In this document: one piece after another, positions 56,460 to 64,000 of the stretch
Layout of the letters: every line of letters starts with the position of its first letter
Position numbering within the stretch: the first letter of the stretch is position 1
NCBI GenBank assembly: GCA_050015495.1
Contig: JBEKBH010000013.1
Location: forward strand, 55,142-119,141
DNA length: 64,000 nt
Source: Palsa-1439 sp050015495
GTDB taxonomy: Bacteria; Verrucomicrobiota; Verrucomicrobiia; Palsa-1439
Direction: 5' to 3'
Position numbers and translations under genes: made by a program
Notes under the pieces: generated by a model
What the model was told of the DNA's origin: nothing
Seen by the model: the letters and a program-made list of their open reading frames with translations, nothing else
The model's database searches: none

Positions 56460-57383
56460 GTGAAGAATCTTCTCGTCTACGATGAACGCGAGCCGGCCCT
56501 GACGGCGCTGGCGGGGCTCCTCGACGAGTTTCGGCAGGGACACATCGTCGCACCGGCCGCCGAATGGAAGGGAATGGAACAGCACACCCGTTCGCTGACC
56601 GCGCGATGGAATGAACGGTTCCCCGGCTTTCCGAGCGAATACTTCCCCTACACATCCTTCCGGGGAGAGCGCCACCGCGGGCGGCGAGACGCGTTCCTGA
56701 AGAACCTCATCGTCCAGTTGCTGGCCGATCGCGGTTCGACCGAGACAACCGTGGTCAATCCAGCTTGTGTCTTCGGGCGACATGCGTGTGATCTGGCCTC
56801 GCGGCTGCCACGCGTCAGGGTCATCGGAACGGATATCGACCCGCGCTGGAATCGGATGTACCGGCTGGTGAGAGGGCGTCGGATTCCCGATAACTGCTCG
56901 TTCGTTACGGATGACATCTTTGCTCCGCATGTGGATGTACAGCCAACGGCCGTTGTGTTTTTTGGAGCGTGCGGCGCCGTCTCGGATGCGGCCATGGATT
57001 ACGCCATCGACTCGCGGGCCACGTACTTGATGTGCCGAACCTGTTGTCATGACAACATCGGCGGAAACGTGGCGATCACCCAGCGCCGCGGCAGCGTGAA
57101 CCGCGTTTTCAGGTTCAAGAACTGGGCCTATGGCCGGATGAAAAGGAAGACCAGGTACGCCGGCTATTACTTCTCGGACAAGTACACTCGTAGCGCCTAT
57201 CCGAGAAGCGAGGCCGCCAGGGGTGTAAGCACGGCGGATGAGTTCCAAGCGGTTGCCAGAAATTCTCCGGACAGCGATATCTGCCGGGCGATCATCGACC
57301 TGGACAGGTACCTGCACCTGGTGGAGAAGGGATTCCGTGTCCTCTATCAGGGCGAGGTGTTCGTGGCAGAACGAAAGGTGTGA
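56460..57383 (+). CDS. Putative methyltransferase-like protein
   Basis: 307 residues from a GTG at 56460. Motifs VVNPACVFGRHACDLASRLPRVRVIGTDIDPRWNRMYRL and CSFVTDDIFAPHVDVQPTAVVFFGACGAV resemble a class I SAM-binding fold (a Gly-poor motif I, with Asp in GTDIDP). A Cys-rich stretch (CRTCCHDNIGG) is notable. The C-terminal RVLYQGEVFVAERKV is helix-strand. Substrate unknown. A small membrane-protein gene lies about 125 bases downstream on the same strand. Confidence 0.65.
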   Translation: MKNLLVYDEREPALTALAGLLDEFRQGHIVAPAAEWKGMEQHTRSLTARWNERFPGFPSEYFPYTSFRGERHRGRRDAFLKNLIVQLLADRGSTETTVVNPACVFGRHACDLASRLPRVRVIGTDIDPRWNRMYRLVRGRRIPDNCSFVTDDIFAPHVDVQPTAVVFFGACGAVSDAAMDYAIDSRATYLMCRTCCHDNIGGNVAITQRRGSVNRVFRFKNWAYGRMKRKTRYAGYYFSDKYTRSAYPRSEAARGVSTADEFQAVARNSPDSDICRAIIDLDRYLHLVEKGFRVLYQGEVFVAERKV

Positions 57384-57507
57384 GGTATCTCACCAGCAGT
57401 CTGACAAGCCACGCTCCAACTCCTCAAAAGCGGCCCACTCGCCTCCCCTCGCCCGTTCGCGCTTTTCTACTGGCAAAGACCCCAGCTTTCTGCCAACAAG
57501 GTTCGCC

Positions 57508-57780
57508 ATGTTCGTCCTGAACCCGCCGGACATCGAGAAATTGATGGCTGAGCCAGACCGTGCGCTTCAGCACGCTCAGTTCATGGAACTGGGTACGTTC
57601 ATGATTGAGTTGGTGGTCGTGGCTGGCGTTTTCACCCTGACCGCAGCCGCGCTGAGGTCCCTGCTCATGTCGAGGATGAACGCAAACAGGAAGCCGGCCT
57701 GGGCCATTATCATCCTCGCCCTTCCCGTCCTTGGAGCCTGCCTCTTCTACACCCTCCGCAGAAGACTTTCCAGAAGGTAG
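57508..57780 (+). CDS. Small membrane protein with PLDc_N-like end
   Basis: 90 residues from ATG 57508. Two hydrophobic helices (FMIELVVVAGVFTLTAAAL and AWAIIILALPVLGACLFYTL) end in a basic tail RRRLSRR. The second helix with its WAIIILALPVLGACLFY pattern resembles the PLDc_N module. Function unknown. Confidence 0.55.
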   Translation: MFVLNPPDIEKLMAEPDRALQHAQFMELGTFMIELVVVAGVFTLTAAALRSLLMSRMNANRKPAWAIIILALPVLGACLFYTLRRRLSRR

Positions 57781-57818
57781 ACCGGGAGGCGGACCAGACG
57801 CGGCTAGACGTACCGCTT

Positions 57819-59996
57819 TCAGACCCACCAATTTTCGGCGGCAAACAACTCATCAGGCACGGGCATGGTCAACGCGCCGATGTCGGGGTGGCGCTCCAGT
57901 TCCACGTCGTTTTCCAGTAGCTGGATAAAGAAGGAGGCCTGCTCCCTCTGTTTCCAGCCCAAATCAGCCAGCGGAATGCCCAACTCGAGGATTTTCACGA
58001 ACTTGATCAGCCGCACATCCGTCAATCTCCGTTGGGCCGCATCATCGGGATCGGTCAGCCACAACTCGGCGGAGTCCAGATCGGGCTTGAGCCGCGGAAC
58101 AATCAGCGCCCGATGCGTCGGATCGACAAAGTTCACCCGCAACGTCGCCTTGTTGGGAATCGCGACGCCCTTGCGAAAATCGACTCGCAGGTAAAACGTC
58201 GCCAGGTCCGACCCGAAATGCACCGCCTCGACGCACCGCTCGCTGCGGTACATCGCACCCATGCTGCGGCCCGCTTCATACACACCCGCGCCGGCCCATT
58301 CATAGTAGGACGTCATCAACCCGTCGATCACGGGCGTAATCAGGTCGGTCGGCTTGCGCGCCTCGCGGGCCACCTCGGACCGGCAGATATTGGTCTTCAA
58401 CACGTCGGGAATCGGCGCGCCGCAAATGCGGTAGACGTTTTGCAGGTGGGTTCGAAACAGTTCGTCGAAAATCAGGTCGTTGTCCGTTACGAAATCCCCG
58501 CCATACCACCAAAACCAGTCGCTGCCCTCCGCCGCGTAAATTTCCTGCATGGCGTTCTTGAATTGATCGGGCGTGATCTCCCGGCGGGCGGCCCGCGCCT
58601 GCAAAAAGTCCCGCGTGTGCCCGAGCAACTCCCAGCCGCGGTTCTCCTCGGGGTCGCCAATCCAGATGTCGAAATCCCCGCGAATCCATGATCCCGTGTG
58701 CAGCGTGCTCAATGTCGCGGTCGGAGGATGCGCCGAGAAATAATCGTGGAACGTCGTCGTCACCAGCGCGGGATTCGCGGACAACCGCTGGTACATCTCC
58801 CGCAGGAACGCCTGTCCGCCGTCGAAGAAATTTTCCCAGGCGTTTTCGCCGTCCAGGATCACCGTGCACAGCGGATCCGACGCGTGTACGCCGTAGGCGA
58901 TCTGCTCGATCTGGCCCACCATGAAATCCGCCGCCCGATGCGGGTCGTTGCGCGACGCGGTGAACCCAATAAAATCGCTCAGCGTCCGTTCCCGAAACGC
59001 CAGGCACGCGCTCGCGTCGCCAAACTGCGCCCGCCAGCCCTGGAATAGCATGTTGTGGTCGAGGATTTTGCCCGGGTGCACCACCGCCAGGCTGCGCCAC
59101 AGGTTTTCCTCGTCGGTGGCGAACCATTCGTAACCCAGTTCCTGCAGGATCGGGATCAGCTCCGGGCAGACGGAACCTTCCGACGGCCAGACGCCGTGCG
59201 GCGGTGCGCCGAAAACCTGCGCGTGCAAATCGCGGGCCATGGCCAGGTGCGCGCGCACGTCCTCGGGATGCGAAAACGGCGGTGGCAGGTCGCGCCCCGG
59301 CATGCAGCGCCGCGCGAATTCCGTGTTGTAGACCAGCGGCAGGATCGGGTGGAAAAACGGCGTGGTGCTGATTTCAATCTGGCCGCGCTGGGCCAGCGCT
59401 TTGTAAAAACTGAGCACGTTCTTCAGGACGTCCTGCTGCTGGTCGAACACCGTGCGTTTGTCGTCCTCGCTGAATCCCCCACCCTTGCGTTTCAGATCCG
59501 CGATTTCGGGATACAGTCGCTCGGCGGCGTAGCCGAACCACGTCAGGTTGAACCACACCTGCAAATCGCGAAGCTCCCGGTCGGTGAAACTGCGGGCGGC
59601 CTGTTCGAGGTTGACCTTGGCGGCGTTGAGCCCGCGCTTCTGCAGCAACGCCCAGTAGCGCGGGAACGGTTTGATCATGTTGTCCCAGTTTGCCTTGAAG
59701 AAATGCTCGAGGATGCCCGCTTTCTGCTCCGGCGTGAGCGTCTCGGGAGCCGGCGCGGCCAGGTCATGCCACAAATCGCGCACCTCATTGTTGGCGAGTT
59801 GCTGGATCTGTTTCACCAGCACGGGCGTGACGTTGAACGTGCAATGAAACTCGGGACACTGGTCCGCCAGCCAGATCATGTCGAGGTAGCCCTTCGTCGC
59901 GTGCAGCCGCACCCAGGGCATCAACGCCGCCCCGCGCACCGGGTCGACGTAATACGGCTGGTGCATGTGCCAGAGAAAGGCGACGTGGAGCGGCAT
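57819..59996 (-). CDS. GH57 family glycoside hydrolase (alpha-amylase-like)
   Basis: 725 residues. The five GH57 motifs are visible: HMHQPYY near the start, ISTTPFFHPILP, GVWPSEGSVCPEL (nucleophile Glu), VILDGENAWENF (acid Asp region), and EGSDWFWWYGGDF. The C-terminal half is beta-rich (KATLRVNFVDPTHRALIVPR-like). GH57 enzymes act on alpha-glucans; many are amylases or branching enzymes. It follows galT (and a glgA remnant) on the minus strand, which places it in glycogen or starch metabolism. Confidence 0.92.
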   Translation of the reverse strand: MPLHVAFLWHMHQPYYVDPVRGAALMPWVRLHATKGYLDMIWLADQCPEFHCTFNVTPVLVKQIQQLANNEVRDLWHDLAAPAPETLTPEQKAGILEHFFKANWDNMIKPFPRYWALLQKRGLNAAKVNLEQAARSFTDRELRDLQVWFNLTWFGYAAERLYPEIADLKRKGGGFSEDDKRTVFDQQQDVLKNVLSFYKALAQRGQIEISTTPFFHPILPLVYNTEFARRCMPGRDLPPPFSHPEDVRAHLAMARDLHAQVFGAPPHGVWPSEGSVCPELIPILQELGYEWFATDEENLWRSLAVVHPGKILDHNMLFQGWRAQFGDASACLAFRERTLSDFIGFTASRNDPHRAADFMVGQIEQIAYGVHASDPLCTVILDGENAWENFFDGGQAFLREMYQRLSANPALVTTTFHDYFSAHPPTATLSTLHTGSWIRGDFDIWIGDPEENRGWELLGHTRDFLQARAARREITPDQFKNAMQEIYAAEGSDWFWWYGGDFVTDNDLIFDELFRTHLQNVYRICGAPIPDVLKTNICRSEVAREARKPTDLITPVIDGLMTSYYEWAGAGVYEAGRSMGAMYRSERCVEAVHFGSDLATFYLRVDFRKGVAIPNKATLRVNFVDPTHRALIVPRLKPDLDSAELWLTDPDDAAQRRLTDVRLIKFVKILELGIPLADLGWKQREQASFFIQLLENDVELERHPDIGALTMPVPDELFAAENWWV

Positions 59997-60017
59997 GGCT
60001 CGGTCCCCTCGCCGTCC

Positions 60018-61040
60018 TCAGACGAGGATCTCGCGCAGGTATTTGGCCGCTTCCTCGGGCGGCGTCGGGTTGATGTAGAACCCTGTGCCGACCTCGAAAC
60101 CCGCGATCAGCGTCAGGCGCGGCAGGATCTCGATGTGCCAGCGGAAATCCTGGTCGATGGTCGACCAATAGCCATGGTGGGCATAGCGCGCCGGCCCGGT
60201 GCTGACCAGAAAGTTGTACTGCGGCTGGTTCAGCGCCTTCGCCAACTTCGTCAGCGACACCTTCAGGCAATCGGCCAGCAACAGGATTTCGTCGGGATGG
60301 ATCTCCTGGAAGTACGCGGACTGCCGGCGCGGCATGATCGTTACTTCAAACGGGAACCGCGACGCAAACGGGCAGAACGCCACGAACCCGGCGTTTTCGT
60401 ACACCAGCCGCGTGCCTTCCTTGATCTCCTGCTTGAGGATGTCCTCGTACAGGCTGCGGTCCTTGTAGGCGTAGTACTGCATCGCGCCGACGAGCTTTTC
60501 TTTCATGCGCTTCGGCGTCACGGGCATCGCGATCAACTGCGAGTGCGGATGGCCGATCGTCGCCCCGGCCTGTTTGCCGAAATTCTTGAAGACCAGGATG
60601 AAGCGGAACCGCGGGTCGCGCAGCAGGTCGGTCACGCGGATCTTGTACGTCTCGATCACGCGCCCGATGCCCTCGACGGTCTGCTGCTCGAGTTGCAGGG
60701 ACGGGTTTGGCGTCTCGATGATGACCTCGTGCGCGCCGATGCCGTTCATCTTGTCGTACATCCCCTGCCCTTCCTTGTCGAGTTCGCCCTCGATGCGCAA
60801 GGCGGGGAACTTGTTCGGCACCACCCGCACCTGCCAGCCGGACGCGTTCGCTTTGCTCTTCGGGTCGCGGAACGCGAAGATCTCCGGCGGCGTCATGTGC
60901 TCGTTGCCTTCGGCGAACGGGTTCTTCGCCTGCTCGGGTACGTCCACGGGTTGCGGGATAAAATCGCTCGGACGTTTCCCGCGTTCGGTCGCGATGATGA
61001 CCCAACGACCTACGACTGGATCCTTGCGCAGTTCTGGCAT
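60018..61040 (-). CDS. galT: Galactose-1-phosphate uridylyltransferase
   Basis: 340 residues. MPELRKDPVVGRWVIIATERGKRP is the usual start; the active-site motif is FGKQAGATIGHPHSQLIAMP, with nucleophile His in HPH. A second block ENAGFVAFCPFASRFPFEVTIMPRR and a final WHIEILPRLTLIAGFEVGTGFYINPTPPEEAAKYLREI complete the family. It transfers UMP between glucose-1-P and galactose-1-P (Leloir pathway). The GH57 gene lies 21 bases downstream on the same strand. Confidence 0.96.
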   Translation of the reverse strand: MPELRKDPVVGRWVIIATERGKRPSDFIPQPVDVPEQAKNPFAEGNEHMTPPEIFAFRDPKSKANASGWQVRVVPNKFPALRIEGELDKEGQGMYDKMNGIGAHEVIIETPNPSLQLEQQTVEGIGRVIETYKIRVTDLLRDPRFRFILVFKNFGKQAGATIGHPHSQLIAMPVTPKRMKEKLVGAMQYYAYKDRSLYEDILKQEIKEGTRLVYENAGFVAFCPFASRFPFEVTIMPRRQSAYFQEIHPDEILLLADCLKVSLTKLAKALNQPQYNFLVSTGPARYAHHGYWSTIDQDFRWHIEILPRLTLIAGFEVGTGFYINPTPPEEAAKYLREILV

Positions 61041-61073
61041 ATTCGGTTGTCCCCACTATTCGGACGCCGCGCT

Positions 61074-61335
61074 TCAAGGCGCCGCGTACAATTTTTCATA
61101 TTCACGTGCACTGGCCCTCGCGAAAAAACGCCGGCCATCGCGTTGGCCATCAACTTCTGCCATTTCTTCGGCTGTTTGTGGAGCAAAATCGCCTGCTGCA
61201 CGGCCTCCACCAACTCCGCGGACGTATTCTGGAGCAAATTTGAGGCCGGTTCCGCGACCTGTCCGCAGGTCGTATACCTTACCGTGTTGCCCGGCCCACC
61301 TGTCGCCCGCGCCAGTGGCTTCCAACGGTTCGAGG
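61074..61335 (-). pseudogene. Decayed 3' end of glycogen synthase (glgA)
   Basis: Fragments of a GlgA C-terminus occur in two alternating frames: LARATGGPGNTV (one frame), RGTGLKFAPE (the other), NTSAELVEAVQQAILLHKQP and KKWQKLMANAMAGVFS (first frame again), then RASAREYEKLYAAP and a stop at 61074 (second frame). Intact GlgA shows these in the same order in one frame (RATGGL.DTV, GTGF.F, LV.AV..A, W..LM, SA..Y..LY). At least three frameshifts are needed. The 5' part is absent, cut at the unrelated TPR gene starting at 61377. galT follows 34 bases downstream. Confidence 0.65.
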
Positions 61336-61376
61336 TGGTATTGCCAACATACTTTCATCGGCGGTAGACTGGCCTC

Positions 61377-63524
61377 GTGAGCGAAAAGAAGCAAGCCGGC
61401 CCAATGTTTACATCTCGCCAACAGCAACAGGCCGTCGTGATCTGCGTGTGTCTGGCGGTGTTGATTACTGTCGTGTTCTGGCCGGTGCAGCACGCCGGGT
61501 TCGTCAACTACGATGACGACGAGTATGTGACCGCGAACCCGCATGTGTTGGGGGGATTAACTGTTCGGGGCGTGGTGTGGGCGTTCACCGCGTATCACTC
61601 GGACAACTGGCACCCGCTGACGTGGCTGTCGCACGAGTTGGACTGCGAATGTTTCGGAATGAACGCAAGTGGACATCACGCGGTGAGTGTGTTGTTGCAC
61701 GTGGCGAATACGGTGCTGTTGTTTTTGGTGTGGCGGCGGATGACGGGGGCGACGTGGCGGAGCGCGTGCGTGGCGGCGTTATTCGGGGTGCATCCGTTGC
61801 ATGTGGAGTCGGTGGCGTGGGTCGCCGAGCGCAAGGATGTGTTGAGCGGGTTGTTCTGGATGTTGGCGATCTGGGGGTATGTGCGGTATGTCGAGCGGCC
61901 GACGCGGGGGCGGTATGCGGTGGTGGCGGGATGCTACGCGATGGGATTGATGGCCAAGCCGATGGTGGTGACGCTGCCGTGTGTGCTGCTGCTGTTGGAT
62001 TATTGGCCACTGGGGAGGACGCGGTGGACGCCGTCAGTGGTCGGTCATCACGCTCCGTTGCGCCGCGGCGAATTGATCAGGGAAAAGATCCCGCTTTTTG
62101 CGCTGGCCGCCGTGTCGTGTGGGGTGACCATCTGGGCGCAGAACCGTGGGAGGGCGATCAGTTCGTTGGAGCAGTTGCCGTTGGGGCTGCGGATGGCCAA
62201 CACGGTGGTGTCGTATGTGCGGTACATCGAGAAGGCCGTCTGGCCGAGTGGGCTGGCGGCTTTTTATCCGTATCGGGTGTGGCCCCCGGGAACGGTGATT
62301 CTGGCGGGGGCGATTTTGGTGGCGGTGTCGGGCTTGGTGATTTGGAGAGCGCGGCGCGAACCGCATCTGGTCGTGGGATGGTTCTGGTTTTTGGGGACGC
62401 TGGTGCCGGTGATTGGATTAGTGCAGGTCGGGAGCCAGTCCATGGCGGACCGGTATATGTATCTGCCGTTGATTGGGTTGTCCATCATGTTGTGCTGGAG
62501 CGTGTCGTCCCGCGCGATGGAGCGGCGGAGCCTGAAAGCGACTATCGGCGTCGCGGCGGCGGCAGTGGTTGCGGTGTGCGCCGCCCTGTCCAGAGTTCAG
62601 GTCGGGTACTGGAAGGACTCGGAGACACTGTTTCGGCATGCTCTGGATGTGACCCGGGACAATTGGCTGGCGCGTGCCAACCTCGGGAACGCCTTGACGC
62701 AATCGGGCCGGACGCCGGAAGCCATCGCGCAGTACGAACAGGCCCTGCGGGTCAACCCGAATTTCGCCATGGCCCACGTCAATTATGCGAACGCCCTTGC
62801 CGGACTGGGTCGGGTGACGGAAGCGATCGCGCAGTACGAGCAGGCCCTGCGGATCGAGCCGGATTCCGCCGAGGCGCACTGCGATCTGGGGGCCGCTTTG
62901 GCGCAGGCGGGCCGGTTGCCGGAAGCCATCGCGCAGTACGAACAGGCCCTGCGGGTCAAACCGGATTTTGTCATGGCGCACTGCGATCTGGGGGCCGCCT
63001 TGGCGCAGGCGGGCCGGCTGCCGGAAGCAATGAGCCATTATGAGCAGGCGCTACGGATCGAGCCGGATTCGGCCATGGCGCACTACAACTTGGGGAACGC
63101 CCTGGCACAGATGGGCCGGGTGCCGGAAGCGATCGCGCAGTACGAGCAGGCGCTGCGGATCGAGCCGGATTCCGCCGAGACGCACTGCAATTTGGGGGTC
63201 GTCTTGGCGCAAACGGGCCGGGTGCCGGAAGCGATCGCGCAGTACGAGCAGGCGCTGCGGATCGAGCCGGATTCCGCCGAGACGCACTACAATTTGGGGG
63301 TCGTCTTGGCGCAAACGGGCCGGGTGCCGGAGGCGATCGCGCAGTACGAGCAGGCGCTGCGGGTCGAGCCGGATTCCGCCGAGACGCACTACAATTTGGG
63401 AGTCGCTCTCGTTCGTTTGGGTAGAGTGCCGGAGGCGGTCGTACAGTATGAGGAGGCGTTGCGGATCAAGCCCGATTACCCCGAGGCGCGGAACGCCCTC
63501 GCGCGCTTGCAAGCTGGCCAGTAA
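61377..63524 (+). CDS. Polytopic membrane protein with C-terminal TPR array (O-mannosyl/GlcNAc-transferase-like)
   Basis: 715 residues from a GTG at 61377. The N-terminal 400 residues hold about ten membrane helices. The first loop, FVNYDDDEYVTANPHVL...SDNWHPLTWLSHELDCECFG, resembles the DUF1736/TMTC-like GT-C fold with an acidic DDDEY motif. Residues 428-699 are eight TPRs of exactly 34 residues; a partial ninth ends the chain. The TPRs are near identical at DNA level. TPR-tailed GT-C-like proteins are plentiful in Verrucomicrobiota and Planctomycetota. Specific reaction unknown. Confidence 0.85.
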   Translation: MSEKKQAGPMFTSRQQQQAVVICVCLAVLITVVFWPVQHAGFVNYDDDEYVTANPHVLGGLTVRGVVWAFTAYHSDNWHPLTWLSHELDCECFGMNASGHHAVSVLLHVANTVLLFLVWRRMTGATWRSACVAALFGVHPLHVESVAWVAERKDVLSGLFWMLAIWGYVRYVERPTRGRYAVVAGCYAMGLMAKPMVVTLPCVLLLLDYWPLGRTRWTPSVVGHHAPLRRGELIREKIPLFALAAVSCGVTIWAQNRGRAISSLEQLPLGLRMANTVVSYVRYIEKAVWPSGLAAFYPYRVWPPGTVILAGAILVAVSGLVIWRARREPHLVVGWFWFLGTLVPVIGLVQVGSQSMADRYMYLPLIGLSIMLCWSVSSRAMERRSLKATIGVAAAAVVAVCAALSRVQVGYWKDSETLFRHALDVTRDNWLARANLGNALTQSGRTPEAIAQYEQALRVNPNFAMAHVNYANALAGLGRVTEAIAQYEQALRIEPDSAEAHCDLGAALAQAGRLPEAIAQYEQALRVKPDFVMAHCDLGAALAQAGRLPEAMSHYEQALRIEPDSAMAHYNLGNALAQMGRVPEAIAQYEQALRIEPDSAETHCNLGVVLAQTGRVPEAIAQYEQALRIEPDSAETHYNLGVVLAQTGRVPEAIAQYEQALRVEPDSAETHYNLGVALVRLGRVPEAVVQYEEALRIKPDYPEARNALARLQAGQ
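62658..63473 (+). repeat. Eight tandem 102-bp repeats encoding 34-residue TPRs
   Basis: Each unit encodes xNLGxALAQxGRVPEAIAQY and then EQALRIEPDSAE. Units 5-7 are nearly identical at DNA level, indicating recent amplification or gene conversion. Confidence 0.95.
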
Positions 63525-63677
63525 GCGGAGTCCGACGACACGTGCCGACGGCGGGCAAGCCCTTGGCGGTTCCTCGCTCGACAAAGCGCGTGTGTTCGAC
63601 TGGAGAAGTGTATAAAATGTCATCACGCGGATGATGACTTTGCGACAACAGTACGCGGGGCTGGTCGGTATGGCCTA

Positions 63678-64000
63678 ATGAAGAACGCGTGGAGATCATT
63701 GGCCGCCGTGTGCGCGCTGGTCATCGGGGTTTATGCGTGCGTGGCCCGCTCGGCTGCTTGGGAATCCTTGAGCCCGAATGCGGCTGACAGTTACTACAAT
63801 TTGTTGGTGCAGGGTTTTCGCGCCGGCCAGCTCAACTTGAAAAAAGTTGTGCCGCCCGGATTCATCCAGCTCGCCGACCCCTACGATTCAGCGGCCAATG
63901 CCCGCTTTCGCACCGGGCCCGACCATTTGCACGATCTGAGCTATTACAAGGGCAAGCTCTACCTGTACTTTGGGGTTACGCCCGCCTTGATATTGCTCTG
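63678..64000 (+). CDS. N-terminal part of a membrane protein, cut at the window edge
   Basis: 107 codons from ATG 63678. The first helix is SLAAVCALVIGVYACVARSAAW. It continues SYYNLLVQGFRAGQLNLKKVVPPGF...DLSYYKGKLYLYFGVTPALILL, close in layout to the first loop of the polytopic protein at 20888-22474 (there YFVFNAGKGLWYSKYG). It is probably another GT-C-like protein. The rest is outside the window. Confidence 0.8.
   Translation, partial: MKNAWRSLAAVCALVIGVYACVARSAAWESLSPNAADSYYNLLVQGFRAGQLNLKKVVPPGFIQLADPYDSAANARFRTGPDHLHDLSYYKGKLYLYFGVTPALILL

Noticed and set aside
59055..61367. Plus-strand 770-codon frame opposite GH57 and galT
   Set aside because: Spans two real minus-strand genes; composition is Arg/Val/His-rich and without motifs.
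62658..63473. Regular repeats considered as a CRISPR array
   Set aside because: The 102-bp units are entirely coding and make TPRs; there are no unique spacers between short palindromic repeats.

Overview
The window is a high-GC bacterial chromosome segment with dense genes on both strands. The gene style points to Verrucomicrobiota, probably the Limisphaerales/Pedosphaerales group (subdivision 3). The signs are many secreted or lipoprotein TPR/PEGA/kelch-type proteins, an S46 peptidase, a GH29 fucosidase, a GH57 enzyme next to galT, TPR-tailed GT-C-like membrane proteins, and dispersed palindromic repeats that translate as 'EGRAPSRP'. This placement is inference from gene content. No 16S rRNA gene is present, and a related PVC lineage is possible.

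Layout. 1-2.2 kb: 3'-incomplete S53 (sedolisin) peptidase on the minus strand. 3.0-7.2 kb: plus-strand run of a LysM/TPR lipoprotein, an unknown membrane-anchored protein and an ABC-2 type exporter (ATPase plus permease). 7.3-14.4 kb: accessory stretch with two overlapping paralogous Cys-containing mini-genes, a mini-pseudopilin, a secreted Gfo/Idh/MocA oxidoreductase, a pair of tail-anchored coiled-coil proteins, a triple-repeat small protein, a GNAT enzyme and a methyltransferase, all mixed with dispersed repeats. 14.4-20.9 kb: aconitase, an unknown anchored protein, peroxiredoxin, tRNA-Val(GAC), a D-2-hydroxyacid dehydrogenase and a GNAT enzyme. 20.9-29.6 kb: GT-like membrane protein, a REP-associated transposase with its repeats, thrS with an unusual insertion, GH29 fucosidase, S46 peptidase and cupin. 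29.7-35.6 kb: regulatory block with ECF sigma/anti-sigma, a divergent TPR/DUF3108-like secreted protein, and a histidine kinase/response regulator pair. 35.7-42.4 kb: translation genes infC (ATT start)-rpmI-rplT, then PHP phosphatase, VOC protein, rpe and a phosphohexomutase. 42.5-48.0 kb: lower-GC, repeat-flanked putative glycoside hydrolase and a minus-strand cluster of secreted proteins, including a 591-bp tandem lipoprotein duplication and a seven-repeat kelch protein. 48.0-49.2 kb: repeat-laden non-coding stretch. 49.2-57.8 kb: GT-C-like protein, FHA/TPR protein, lepA-lepB, an interrupted DUF2007-like gene, a methyltransferase-like protein and a small membrane protein. 57.8-61.3 kb: sugar and glycogen block (GH57, galT, decayed glgA 3' end). 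61.4-64 kb: TPR-repeat membrane protein and the start of another membrane protein.

How the genes fit together. Housekeeping genes (thrS, infC-rpmI-rplT, lepA-lepB, acnA, rpe, tRNA-Val) are interspersed with envelope and secretion functions (signal peptidase, ABC exporter, lipoproteins, GT-C-like proteins) and polysaccharide or peptide degradation (GH29, GH57, S46, S53). No CRISPR array, prophage or classic defence island was found. The most unusual signals are small-gene families (tandem Cys mini-proteins; a protein made of three 23-residue repeats), gene decay (glgA; DUF2007-like with an in-frame TAA), an insertion in ThrRS, and several families of palindromic or direct repeats, two of which flank a RAYT transposase.
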